From an uncultured Selenomonadaceae bacterium (GTDB lineage Bacteria; Bacillota; Negativicutes; Selenomonadales; Selenomonadaceae): 64,000 nt of DNA. The position numbers and the translations under genes are program-made. This document shows, one piece after another, positions 8,977 to 17,006 of the stretch. Position 1 is the first letter of the stretch. Every line of letters begins with the position of its first letter. The notes under the pieces were generated by a model. It searched no databases, was not told where the DNA came from, and saw only the letters and a list, made by a program, of their open reading frames with translations. The stretch covers positions 22,420 through 86,419 of the forward strand of contig CAJOFR010000002.1 in assembly GCA_905234195.1 (NCBI GenBank), written 5' to 3'.

Positions 8977-9132
8977 ATGAAATATATCTGCAACGTTTGC
9001 GGCTACGAGTACGACGAAGAGGCAGGCGACCCCGATAACGGGATTGAACCCGGCACGAAATTTGAAGACTTGCCGGAAGATTGGGTGTGTCCTCTTTGCG
9101 GAGTCGGCAAGGAAGATTTTTCCGAAGAGTAA
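8977..9132 (+). CDS. Rubredoxin
   Basis: A 51-residue single-domain rubredoxin. It has the two knuckles CNVCG (Cys5, Cys8) and CPLCG (Cys38, Cys41) that hold one iron, plus the conserved [10 protein letters not shown] and [11 protein letters not shown] stretches. It is a small cytoplasmic electron carrier, in anaerobes usually serving peroxide- or superoxide-reducing enzymes, none of which is adjacent here. AGGAGGG at 8963-8969 sets the ATG. It has its own promoter and looks monocistronic. Confidence 0.96.
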   Translation: MKYICNVCGYEYDEEAGDPDNGIEPGTKFEDLPEDWVCPLCGVGKEDFSEE

Positions 9133-9159
9133 AATTTTTTTTCGGAGAAAAAATTTTTT

Positions 9160-9189
9160 GTGGCAAGTTAATTTAATTTGTGCTAGAAT
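9160..9189 (+). promoter_or_regulatory. Promoter of malate dehydrogenase
   Basis: An extended -10, TGC-TAGAAT (-10 at 9184-9189), with a weak -35 GTGGCA (9160-9165) 18 bases upstream. It lies in the short gap between rubredoxin and mdh. Confidence 0.55.
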
Positions 9190-9234
9190 GTTTTAAGAGA
9201 AATTTTTTAAAAGTAAATTGGAGGAATGTTTAAA

Positions 9235-10185
9235 ATGAAAGTAACAGTTGTTGGTTCCGGTAATGTCGGCGCGACCGTCGGAAATGTTTTGGCGACAAAA
9301 GGTTTTGCAAGCGAAGTCGTCCTTATCGATATTAAAGAAGGTCTTTCCGAAGGCAAGGCAATGGACATTATGCAGACTGCGCACATGCTTAATTTTGATA
9401 CGACGGTTACCGGCGTGACGAACGATTATGCGGCGACGGCAGGTTCGCAAGTCGTTGTTATCACTTCCGGCATTCCGCGCAGACCCGGCATGAGCCGCGA
9501 AGACCTTATCGGTACCAACGCGAAGATTGTCAAGAGTGTTGTCGACAGAATTTTGGAATATTCGCCCGACGCGATTTTGATTATTATTTCCAACCCGATG
9601 GACGCGATGACTTATCTCACGCTGAAAGATTCAAAACTTCCGCGCAATCGCATTCTCGGTCAAGGCGGCATGCTCGACAGCAGTCGTTTCCGTTATTACC
9701 TCGCCGAAGCTCTGAAAGAGGCAGGCTACCCCGCAACCCCCACTGACGTTGACGGAATGGTCGTCGGCGGTCACAGCGACAAAACGATGGTTCCGCTGGT
9801 AAGTCTTGCAACTTATCGCGGCATCCCCGTCACCCAGCTCCTCAGCGAAGAACAAATTTCTAAAGCTGTGGAGGCTACAAAAGTTGGCGGCGCGACTCTT
9901 ACAAAACTTCTCGGAACTTCCGCGTGGTATGCTCCCGGCGCGGCGGCGGCGGCTATGGTCGAAGCCATTGCACTCGACGCGAAAAAACTTATTCCCTGCT
10001 GCGTTTACCTTGACGGCGAATACGGCGAAAAAGATCTTTGTATCGGCGTGCCCGTCATTCTCGGCAAAAATGGTTGCGAAAAAATCGTTGAAGTTAAATT
10101 CTCTGACGAAGAGAAATCTAAATTTGATGAGAGTGTTGCAGCTGCGCGCGCGACTAATTCCAAACTCGGTGACGCCCTTAAATAA
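9235..10185 (+). CDS. mdh: Malate dehydrogenase (LDH-type, NAD-dependent)
   Basis: A 316-residue enzyme of the lactate/malate dehydrogenase family that interconverts malate and oxaloacetate. It shows the Rossmann motif VVGSGNVGATVG, the substrate-binding loop RRPGMSR (Arg pair typical of malate rather than lactate specificity), ISNPMD, and the catalytic His in VVGGHSDKTMVP. The start is the ATG at 9235, ten bases after GGAGG. An ATG at 9226 is only one base from that site and would add MFK. It fits the reductive C4 branch with the Dcu carrier and Kor enzyme elsewhere in the window. Confidence 0.95.
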   Translation: MKVTVVGSGNVGATVGNVLATKGFASEVVLIDIKEGLSEGKAMDIMQTAHMLNFDTTVTGVTNDYAATAGSQVVVITSGIPRRPGMSREDLIGTNAKIVKSVVDRILEYSPDAILIIISNPMDAMTYLTLKDSKLPRNRILGQGGMLDSSRFRYYLAEALKEAGYPATPTDVDGMVVGGHSDKTMVPLVSLATYRGIPVTQLLSEEQISKAVEATKVGGATLTKLLGTSAWYAPGAAAAAMVEAIALDAKKLIPCCVYLDGEYGEKDLCIGVPVILGKNGCEKIVEVKFSDEEKSKFDESVAAARATNSKLGDALK

Positions 10186-10227
10186 GGGGTAAGAGAAAAC
10201 TTTTCCCTATCCCCTACCCACTAGAAA
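10180..10227. repeat. Heptad repeat locus 1 (inverted pair) at the mdh stop
   Basis: Seven-base units occur in both orientations. AAATAAG GGGTAAG (10180-10193) includes the mdh stop codon, and CTTTTCC, CTATCCC, CTACCCA, CTAGAAA follow at 10200-10227. The two arms could form an imperfect stem around GGGGTA/TATCCCC just after the stop. Confidence 0.75.
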
Positions 10228-10263
10228 AAACTCTGCCGTAAATTTTTCGGCGGAGTTTTTTTT
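10225..10263 (+). terminator. Rho-independent terminator after mdh
   Basis: The stem ACTCTGCCG / CGGCGGAGT (one G-T pair), extended by the flanking A- and T-runs, has a TAAATTTTT loop and is followed by a run of at least eight T. It ends the mdh transcript. Confidence 0.92.
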
Positions 10264-10270
10264 AATCTTT

Positions 10271-10330
10271 AAGGAAGGAGAATTTTTATTCGATATTAAA
10301 GGTGAAAGCACTTTCGCTTTTGCCAAGGAG
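10271..10330 (+). promoter_or_regulatory. Leader with hairpin and two ribosome-site-like motifs
   Basis: AAGGAAGGAG (10271-10280) has no start codon at a proper distance. A hairpin follows (arms 10298-10308 and 10311-10321, 11 pairs including two G-T, with a CA turn), and then the real AAGGAGG site (10324-10330) for the next gene. The hairpin abuts the ribosome site, so it could modulate translation. No known riboswitch class is recognised. Confidence 0.5.
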
Positions 10331-10339
10331 GGGTTTAAA

Positions 10340-10591
10340 ATGGTAGAAAGGATCGAAAAAATTGCACGCATTAAGCCGATTGATTACGACGTCGGACGCA
10401 GATTCGACAGCCGCAACCAACGCGACGACAAGAAGGGAAGCTTCGCCGCAGAGTTAAAGCGCGTGCTGAACAAAAAAAATGAAAACAAGACCGGCGAAAT
10501 TCCCGAAGCGTACAGCTTGGAACTGAACGCAAGCGAAAATAATTACTTGTTTTATTTCGGCAGTCTTGACTTGAACGCTCTGCTCAACTGA
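10340..10591 (+). CDS. Small charged protein, unknown function
   Basis: An 83-residue soluble protein, rich in Lys, Arg, Glu and Asn, with no signal peptide, membrane segment or cysteine motif. AAGGAGG lies ten bases before the ATG, a strong sign that it is expressed. It sits between the mdh terminator and tadA (gap 27 bases), so it may be co-transcribed with tadA. I do not recognise a family. Confidence 0.7.
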   Translation: MVERIEKIARIKPIDYDVGRRFDSRNQRDDKKGSFAAELKRVLNKKNENKTGEIPEAYSLELNASENNYLFYFGSLDLNALLN

Positions 10592-10618
10592 ACAAAAATT
10601 CTAAGGAAGTGTTGAAAA

Positions 10619-11080
10619 TTGTTTCATGACGAAAAAAATATGCGCCTTGCTCTTGCGGAGGCAGTGAAGGCGTACGAAGAAGGCGAAGTTCCAATCGGTG
10701 CCGTTCTCATTGACGAGAGCGGCATTTTAATTTGCGGCGAACACAATCGAATCGAACAAATGAAGGACGCGACTGCCCACGCGGAGATTTTGGCTTTGCG
10801 CGCGGCAAGCAAAAAACTTGACAAGCGACGGTTGCAAAACTGCACGATTTATGTAACAATAGAGCCGTGCCCAATGTGCGCGGGCGCGTTGGTTTTGAGC
10901 CGCGTCAATCGTTTGGTTTATGGCGCGGTCGATTCAAAGTTCGGCGCGGCTGAATCTCTATTCAACGTCGTTAATAATCCCGCGCTGAATCATCAGTTGC
11001 AGGTCACCGCAGGAGTTTTGGAAGGCGATTGCCGCGAATTGATGCAAAGATTTTTTACTGAACGCCGCAATAAATTTTAA
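10619..11080 (+). CDS. tadA: tRNA-specific adenosine deaminase TadA
   Basis: A 153-residue zinc deaminase that converts A34 to inosine in tRNA-Arg(ACG). The zinc-binding and catalytic residues are intact: HAE at 54-56 (His54, Glu56) and PCPMC (Cys84, Cys87). The length is normal. The start is a TTG at 10619, eight bases after AAGGAAGTG. No ATG fits better, because the first one (Met8) is inside the first helix. Confidence 0.95.
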   Translation: MFHDEKNMRLALAEAVKAYEEGEVPIGAVLIDESGILICGEHNRIEQMKDATAHAEILALRAASKKLDKRRLQNCTIYVTIEPCPMCAGALVLSRVNRLVYGAVDSKFGAAESLFNVVNNPALNHQLQVTAGVLEGDCRELMQRFFTERRNKF

Positions 11081-11093
11081 GGAGGTAATTTTT

Positions 11094-12428
11094 TTGAGCA
11101 GAGTGCCGCAGAAAAACATTGACGCCGTCGTCAACGCTTTGGAAGAATTTCATAATCGCATGGTCGAAACACAACAGTTCAACCTGCAGGAATTTTTTAA
11201 CTTCATGGAGCCAAAATTTGCTGAAGCCGGCTACCGCGACACCACTACCCCCCCCCGTTGCCGCAGTAACATCTTGATTATTCATGACTGCGGTGCCGGA
11301 GATTTCGTGGTGCAAACGGGGCTTATTCGTGAAGTTCGCAGAATTTATCCTGAAGCGTACATAACGTTAATGGTTTCGCCTGTTGCGTTTGAACTCGCGG
11401 AGCATTGTCCTTATGCGGACGAGATTATCCCGAACCTCAAACAATTTGCATTCACTCAAAATTTTATCGAACTTTATAAATGGTGCGCTGATTTATCCAA
11501 ACAGTTGCTGAAAAATCGTATAGACGTCTGTTACGCGGTTGCCCATAATCCTTGCACGCCGTTTTTAATGTACATGTGCGGGGCGCGCTCTCGTGTGTCT
11601 CACTACATTGCGGACGAAAAGGAGGCAACTTGGTGTCAAGACGGCGAAGTCCCTGTACCATATTCGTTGCAGTTGGCCACAAATCTTTTTCCTATGTTCG
11701 CGTACGGCAAGCACGCTGTGGATATTTGTTTCTCTCTTCTAGATCACACGCTCCATTCTCCTGTTGCGAATCGTAGCCTTGAAATTTGGTATACCGCTTT
11801 TGAAATGAATATCGCAAAATCTATCTTGGAAAATGCAAAACAAAAAGTTTATGCCTTGACAATGGGCGGCAGCGGTCTCAACAGACATTATCCGCCGGAA
11901 AAATACGCTCGTCTCCTTGAAATAATTCTGCGTGAAGATCCGACGGCTACCTTTGTAATTTTGGGCGCAGGTCAGAATGATTTAATCTCTGCAGAAATAG
12001 TAAAAAATACCGCGCCGGAAATTTACGAAAAGCATGTCATTGATTTGACGAACAGAATCAATTACCGACGGAGCGCGGCGATTTTGAGTTTATGCGATAT
12101 GTATATCGGCAATGACACAGGAACAATGCATGTCGCGGCGGCTGTTAAATGTCCGGTACTGCTTGTCAGTTGTTATTCTGCAAATTTCCCGTTTAGTCAC
12201 AATGTATCCATTTCCAAATACAGACCGTATCTTGTCCCCAGTGTCGTGATTCAACCAAAGAAAGCTCTGCCGGAATGTGAAATTAATGAACCGTACAACC
12301 ATTGGGGTTGCAGGTCTATGAAACCCCACTGCATAACTCAAATTGAGCCGGAAACAGTCTACAGTGGATTTAAACTCTTAAATCAACGTATAGCTGAAAA
12401 AAATATCGAGACAGTTTATATTTCATGA
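11094..12428 (+). CDS. Glycosyltransferase family 9 (heptosyltransferase-like), copy 1
   Basis: A 444-residue GT9-family protein. The N-terminal lobe has ILIIHDCGAGDFVVQTGLIREVRRIYP, and the C-terminal lobe has the donor-site signature GNDTGTMHVAAAVKCP. GT9 enzymes transfer heptose or related sugars in LPS core assembly at the inner face of the cytoplasmic membrane. A family-specific N-terminal helix of about 50 residues precedes the lobe and is shared with the next gene. The start is a TTG at 11094, eight bases after AGGAGG. A run of nine C (11248-11256) within the coding region at the end of the N-terminal helix could slip and switch the gene off. Confidence 0.85.
   Translation: MSRVPQKNIDAVVNALEEFHNRMVETQQFNLQEFFNFMEPKFAEAGYRDTTTPPRCRSNILIIHDCGAGDFVVQTGLIREVRRIYPEAYITLMVSPVAFELAEHCPYADEIIPNLKQFAFTQNFIELYKWCADLSKQLLKNRIDVCYAVAHNPCTPFLMYMCGARSRVSHYIADEKEATWCQDGEVPVPYSLQLATNLFPMFAYGKHAVDICFSLLDHTLHSPVANRSLEIWYTAFEMNIAKSILENAKQKVYALTMGGSGLNRHYPPEKYARLLEIILREDPTATFVILGAGQNDLISAEIVKNTAPEIYEKHVIDLTNRINYRRSAAILSLCDMYIGNDTGTMHVAAAVKCPVLLVSCYSANFPFSHNVSISKYRPYLVPSVVIQPKKALPECEINEPYNHWGCRSMKPHCITQIEPETVYSGFKLLNQRIAEKNIETVYIS
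11248..11256 (+). repeat. Homopolymeric C9 tract inside GT9 copy 1
   Basis: Nine consecutive C encode part of Thr-Pro-Pro near residue 53. The neighbouring paralogue lacks any such tract at the equivalent place. Poly-C/G tracts of this length in surface-glycan genes are classical slipped-strand phase-variation switches. The present length keeps the frame open. Confidence 0.8.
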
Positions 12429-12444
12429 GAAAGGATTGATTTTT

Positions 12445-13674
12445 TTGAGCATGGAAAAAAAAGAAGGAATTGATATTATCGTTGAGGCGATGAATCAGTA
12501 TTTAACGCACGTCGTCGAAACCACGCAGTTTAATTTGCAGGAACTTTTTAATTTCATGGAGCCGAAGTTTGTAGAGGCGGGCTATCGTGCGCAAAGTAAT
12601 TTCGGCGAAAAAAATAACGTGCTGATTATTCACGACGCGGGTGCAGGAGATTTTGTTTTGCAATCGGCGGCAATTCGTGAGATACGTCGAATTTATCCCG
12701 ACGCGAATATAACTTTGGTCGTCACTCCCCCCGCCGCCGAACTTGCCGAGTGTTGTCCTTACGTCGACGAACTGCTTATAAACAATCGTCAATTCGACGC
12801 GGAAAATATTTTAAGCGTCATTCAATGGAATTTTGAACTTGCCACTAATCTTTTGAGGAAACGTTTCGATATTTGTTACGCCTTTGCCTACAATTTCGAC
12901 ACGCCGATTTTAATGTACATGAGCGGCGCGAAAAACCGCGTGACGACTTATCCTTACAATGACGTTGAAGACGAAACTTTTTGGATAGGCAAAAAAAATC
13001 TCCCCCTCGCCATGTCAATAAATTTTGCCACGCAAATTGTTCCGCGCTACGAAAATGCGCACCGCGTCGATTTGAATCTTTCGCTCGTCGATAACACTTT
13101 GCACGCTCCTGTTTCCAATCGCGCGCTTGAAATTTGGTACACTGCCTACGATTTTTCTGTTGCAAAATTTTTGTTGCAGGGCACGAAAGATTCTGTGTAC
13201 GCGCTGTCTATTGTCGGTGGCTACCCTCCCGAACAGTACGCAAAACTTGTCGAAAGTGTCTCCAAAAAAGAAACAAAGACCACTTTCGTTATTGTGGGCG
13301 CGGGCGACGAGGCTTTAAAGGCTGTCGAAACTTTTAAAGACGCCGTTCCGAGAATTTACGAGAAAAAAATTATCGACTTGACTGGCAAAATAAATTATCG
13401 TCAAAGCGCGGCGATTTTGAGTTTGTGTGATATTTATATCGGAAATGCCGGCGACATGATGCAAATTGCCGCCGCCATGAAATGTCCGGTGCTTGCTCCC
13501 TGCGACTTCCCAGAGGATAAAAATTATTATCCCTACGGCGTTCCGAGCGTCATAGTTCAACCGGAAAAAGGACTCATGGAAATTCACATTGATCCCAAAA
13601 TTTTGCTCAAGGGATTTAAACAGCTCAAAGAATGCATTGCAAAAAAAATTAACGAGCCAATTTACATATCATGA
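12445..13674 (+). CDS. Glycosyltransferase family 9 (heptosyltransferase-like), copy 2
   Basis: A 409-residue paralogue of the preceding gene, with the same N-terminal helix (VVETTQFNLQELFNFMEPKF), the VLIIHDAGAGDFVLQSAAIREIRRIYP loop and a variant donor motif, GNAGDMMQIAAAMKCP, where copy 1 has GNDTGTMHVAAA. Loss of the Asp-Thr-Gly residues suggests altered donor use or reduced activity. The start is taken as the TTG at 12445, nine bases after AAGGA, by analogy with copy 1. It overlaps rnhA by four bases (ATGA). Confidence 0.83.
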   Translation: MSMEKKEGIDIIVEAMNQYLTHVVETTQFNLQELFNFMEPKFVEAGYRAQSNFGEKNNVLIIHDAGAGDFVLQSAAIREIRRIYPDANITLVVTPPAAELAECCPYVDELLINNRQFDAENILSVIQWNFELATNLLRKRFDICYAFAYNFDTPILMYMSGAKNRVTTYPYNDVEDETFWIGKKNLPLAMSINFATQIVPRYENAHRVDLNLSLVDNTLHAPVSNRALEIWYTAYDFSVAKFLLQGTKDSVYALSIVGGYPPEQYAKLVESVSKKETKTTFVIVGAGDEALKAVETFKDAVPRIYEKKIIDLTGKINYRQSAAILSLCDIYIGNAGDMMQIAAAMKCPVLAPCDFPEDKNYYPYGVPSVIVQPEKGLMEIHIDPKILLKGFKQLKECIAKKINEPIYIS

Positions 13675-14186
13675 CTACAAAAATTTTCACTGACGGTTCA
13701 TGTCTCGGCAATCCGGGCGCGGGCGGCTATGCGGCAGTTATTATTGACACAGCAGGAAAATGTTTTGAAATTTCCGGCGGCGAAGCGTACACAACGAATA
13801 ATCGAATGGAACTCACGGCGGCTATTGTTGCCCTGAAAAAAATTCCCGCCGGCAGTTCAGTAGAACTTTTCACCGACAGCAGCTACCTGAAGAATGCTTT
13901 TACTCAAGGCTGGCTTGCCAACTGGAAAAGGTGTAACTGGAAAAATGCCGCAAAAAAATCCGTACTCAACAAAGATCTGTGGCTTGAACTCGACGCGCTT
14001 ATTTCAAGACACAACGTGAAATTTCATTGGATTAAAGGGCACGCCGGTCACCCTCTCAACGAACGTTGCGACCAACTTGCGCGCGCCGAAGCCGCCTTGA
14101 TTAAACTGCGGACGCCTCCCGAAAGTATTCCCCCCGCCGCAAAAAATTTCAACAAATCTCCCGTTCAGTTGAGTTTGTTTGAATGA
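13671..14186 (+). CDS. rnhA: Ribonuclease HI
   Basis: A 171-residue RNase H that cuts the RNA strand of RNA-DNA hybrids. All four metal-binding acids are visible: Asp8 (FTDGSCLGNPG), Glu47 (NNRMELTAA), Asp69 (FTDSSYLKNAF) and the Asp of NERCDQLAR. The WIKGHAGHPLN histidine is also present. It carries about 30 extra C-terminal residues ending QLSLFE, which resembles an SSB- or clamp-binding tail (QLSLF). The start ATG overlaps the GT9 stop. The 3' end overlaps the convergent FAD gene by 38 bases. Confidence 0.95.
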   Translation: MTTKIFTDGSCLGNPGAGGYAAVIIDTAGKCFEISGGEAYTTNNRMELTAAIVALKKIPAGSSVELFTDSSYLKNAFTQGWLANWKRCNWKNAAKKSVLNKDLWLELDALISRHNVKFHWIKGHAGHPLNERCDQLARAEAALIKLRTPPESIPPAAKNFNKSPVQLSLFE

Positions 14187-15735
14187 AGGCTTGCGCGGAT
14201 TTAATTCCGTCGATTGCCGAACTCATAATCCCGCCCGCGTAGCCGGCACCTTCGCCGATTGGGTAAAGCCCCGCGTTGCTCACCGATTGGCGGGTAATTT
14301 TGTCGCGCAAAATTCTGCAGGGCGCACTTGTCCGCGTCTCGACTCCGGTTATCGGAACATCGTCCGCCGCAAAATTTTTAATCTTGCCGTCCCAAAAAAT
14401 CAGAGCGTCCTTTAGCGTCGCGGCAACTTCAGCGGGCAAACACCTGCGCAAGTCGGAAATTTTAAAGCCGAGCGGATAAGTCGGGCTGACCAAAAAATTT
14501 TTAGACTCCGCGCGATCATTCAGAAAATCCCCTACAGTTTGAACGGGAGCACGATAATTTTTGCCGCCGTTTTCAAAGGCACAACTTTCAAAATGACGCT
14601 GAAAACGAATCCCGCTTAGGACGTCGTTGCCAAAATTTTTGAAGTTCCTCGCGTCGACGGTGACAAGCAGCGCGCTATTCGCCACTCCGGAATTTCTGGA
14701 AAAATTACTCATCCCATTCGTCACCACGCGATTATTTTCCGAAGTCGCCGCAACCACTTGCCCGCCGGGACACATGCAAAAACTGTACGCACCGCGACTC
14801 CTTTTCAAGTCCTTGAAAGTCAACATGTAATCGGCGGCGGGAAGTTTCGGGTGCAAAAAATCTTCTCCGTACTGCGCGCGGTCTATAAATTCTTGCGGGT
14901 GCTCAATCCGAACTCCAACCGCAAAAGATTTAATTTCCATTGCCGTACCGTGACGATTTAACATTTCGTAAGTATCGCGGGCAGAATGACCCACACAAAA
15001 AAAAATCGTGTCCGCAGAAATTTTTTCACTGCCGTTGATTATCGCCGCAGAAATTTTCCCGTGCGAATCAAATTCCAAATCGGTAACCTGCGCGTTGAAA
15101 AAAATTTTGCCGCCGAGATTTAAAATTTTTTGGCGAATATTTTTAACCACGTCTCGAAGTTTGTCCGTTCCGATATGCGGCTTTTGCAAATACAGAATAT
15201 CTCGCGGCGCGCCCGCCTCGACGAAAATTTTCAAGACATAATCAATTAAGTCATCGTTCAGGCGCGTGGTGAGCTTGCCGTCCGAAAAAGTTCCCGCGCC
15301 GCCTTCGCCGAACTGCACATTAGAATTTTCGTCAAGCAACCCCGCGCGAAAAAATTTTTCAACCGCCGCCGTTCTGTCGTCGATATTCCCGCCGCGCTCG
15401 TAAATAATCGGAGCAAGCCCCGCTTCAGCCAAAACGAGCGCAGTAAAAATTCCCGCCGGTCCAAAACCAACGACGACGGGATTTTTTTTGATGCCCGAAA
15501 TTTTTGGAATGACAAGGGGATTTTTTTCAGCGGCGGGAGATTTTTTGCCGGTGTCGACGTCGACGACGTAATTAAATTTAATTTCCGCGCCGCGATAGCG
15601 TCTGGCGTCAATCGCCTGCCGAATCAACTTGACGCCGCGAATTTTTTTCACGTCAATTTTCAAATGCGCCGCCGCCAATTCCTCAAGACTGCGGGCGTCG
15701 TCAAGCGCGGCGGTAAGATTATTTATCCTAATCAT
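14149..15735 (-). CDS. Uncharacterised FAD-dependent oxidoreductase (COG2509 type)
   Basis: A 528-residue flavoprotein. An N-terminal ~90-residue domain precedes the dinucleotide-binding motif VVGFGPAGIFTALVLAEAG. FGEGGAGTFSDGKLTTR, a second binding segment (TIFFCVGHSARDTY) and a C-terminal GEGAGYAGGIMSSAIDG complete the FAD fold. Members are annotated as FAD-dependent dehydrogenases of unknown substrate. It starts at ATGA overlapping the cdaR stop, so the two are coupled. The 3' end overlaps rnhA tail to tail. Confidence 0.85.
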   Translation of the reverse strand: MIRINNLTAALDDARSLEELAAAHLKIDVKKIRGVKLIRQAIDARRYRGAEIKFNYVVDVDTGKKSPAAEKNPLVIPKISGIKKNPVVVGFGPAGIFTALVLAEAGLAPIIYERGGNIDDRTAAVEKFFRAGLLDENSNVQFGEGGAGTFSDGKLTTRLNDDLIDYVLKIFVEAGAPRDILYLQKPHIGTDKLRDVVKNIRQKILNLGGKIFFNAQVTDLEFDSHGKISAAIINGSEKISADTIFFCVGHSARDTYEMLNRHGTAMEIKSFAVGVRIEHPQEFIDRAQYGEDFLHPKLPAADYMLTFKDLKRSRGAYSFCMCPGGQVVAATSENNRVVTNGMSNFSRNSGVANSALLVTVDARNFKNFGNDVLSGIRFQRHFESCAFENGGKNYRAPVQTVGDFLNDRAESKNFLVSPTYPLGFKISDLRRCLPAEVAATLKDALIFWDGKIKNFAADDVPITGVETRTSAPCRILRDKITRQSVSNAGLYPIGEGAGYAGGIMSSAIDGIKSAQAFIQTNSTEREIC

Positions 15736-16652
15736 TTTTTAGCCTCTACTGTGACTTCTACTTCTTCGGTCTCGCTCGTTACTTCGTCCGGCAAAATAAT
15801 TTTCACCTTGCCGAAAAATTTTATCTGCCCCTCTGCCAATATTATCGGCTCGGTTTTTATTGAGTTAACCGAACTTATGACGTTCTGACGCGCGGTAATT
15901 TTTACGACTTCGGGATTAATTTCCAACTTCTCAATTTTAGCATCGTTAGGCGTCGTGACATCTGCGACGACCGTCACAAATTTTTCCTGCTTGCCCTCTT
16001 CGATATTGACGTTAACATTTATCACCGAAGGGACAACCCGAACATGCCGAACCTCGCGCCCGTTCTCGTCAATAGCACTCAACGGCACGGAAATTTCAAA
16101 ATCCTTTACGTTCCCCGCAAGTGAGACGTATCCGATAACGCGCTTGACTTCATCCAGCGAAGTTTTTGAACCTATCAGCGTAACATTTTCCGCAGACTTT
16201 TTCATATCCATAATGTAATGATTCATAGCCGGCGAACCGCTCGTTATAATATCAACGGGAAACTGCACTTCGGAAAAAGGATCCAACATCACGTGCATTG
16301 TGTCGGGAACTTCTTTTTCAAGCTCAAAACCTTTAGGGAAGGAAACCTCAATCGGGATATCATGTTCGCCCGCCGGATAATTTGCCACGTTCACGAAGGC
16401 GCGAATATCGCTTGCGTTGTACATAGCAAAATAAGATCTCGGCGCGTTCACGCTGACGGTGGTTTCCTGTTCGTTATAAATCGCGCGAAAAGTACTGCTC
16501 ACATTCATGACGGAAACCGGCACCGTGAAAGAGCCGTCGATAACCGGATCTTGACTGCCCATGACGAAAAACCAAAGAGCCACCGCCACGATAAGCGCGA
16601 TAAATTTTTTTTGAAAGTTTCTTTGAAGAGAATTTTTAATTTGGTCAAACAT
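15732..16652 (-). CDS. cdaR: YbbR/CdaR-domain protein, c-di-AMP cyclase regulator
   Basis: A 306-residue protein with one N-terminal membrane anchor (KKFIALIVAVALWFFVMGS) and three to four extracytoplasmic YbbR repeats of about 80 residues (first VPVSVMNVSS). In Firmicutes CdaR binds and tunes the membrane diadenylate cyclase CdaA, and cdaA-cdaR-glmM form an operon. Here the upstream genes are a zinc-ribbon membrane protein and hemL, and no cdaA or glmM is next to it. The start ATG was taken where the anchor begins. Confidence 0.85.
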   Translation of the reverse strand: MFDQIKNSLQRNFQKKFIALIVAVALWFFVMGSQDPVIDGSFTVPVSVMNVSSTFRAIYNEQETTVSVNAPRSYFAMYNASDIRAFVNVANYPAGEHDIPIEVSFPKGFELEKEVPDTMHVMLDPFSEVQFPVDIITSGSPAMNHYIMDMKKSAENVTLIGSKTSLDEVKRVIGYVSLAGNVKDFEISVPLSAIDENGREVRHVRVVPSVINVNVNIEEGKQEKFVTVVADVTTPNDAKIEKLEINPEVVKITARQNVISSVNSIKTEPIILAEGQIKFFGKVKIILPDEVTSETEEVEVTVEAKK

Positions 16653-16664
16653 AGCGGCAAAACC

Positions 16665-17006
16665 TCAACGAACTTTCGCGGAGAAAAGAAAAATCAGCAC
16701 GGTTATGACGATACCCGCCATGCCATACAGCGGACCTTCTTCGACGAAAGCATAAATCGTCGCGGCAAGACAAAAAAGCGTGGCGAATAAAGTTTGCTTG
16801 GCTGCCTCGCGGCGAAACATGAACGTTTTATAATCGACGCCGACTTCCTTTTCAAAACACTCGTGGCAAATAATTTCCTGCTCGCCCCGCGAATTTTTAT
16901 GAACCAAAGCTTCTTCCTGCGAAAGTTTTTTTCCACACAGGGCGCAGTTGAGTTTAATTTTTTTAGCCGGCTTGGATATTTGCACCGTCTCTTTTTTTTC
17001 TGTCAT
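16665..17006 (-). CDS. Zinc-ribbon membrane protein, unknown function
   Basis: A 113-residue protein. The N-terminal half has a probable zinc ribbon (CALCGKKL and, about 25 residues on, CHEC). The C-terminal half has two membrane helices (about 67-87 and 91-110) and no further domain. It starts one base inside the hemL stop (TAATG) and runs into cdaR after 12 bases, so all are one transcription unit. The function is unknown. Confidence 0.75.
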   Translation of the reverse strand: MTEKKETVQISKPAKKIKLNCALCGKKLSQEEALVHKNSRGEQEIICHECFEKEVGVDYKTFMFRREAAKQTLFATLFCLAATIYAFVEEGPLYGMAGIVITVLIFLFSAKVR

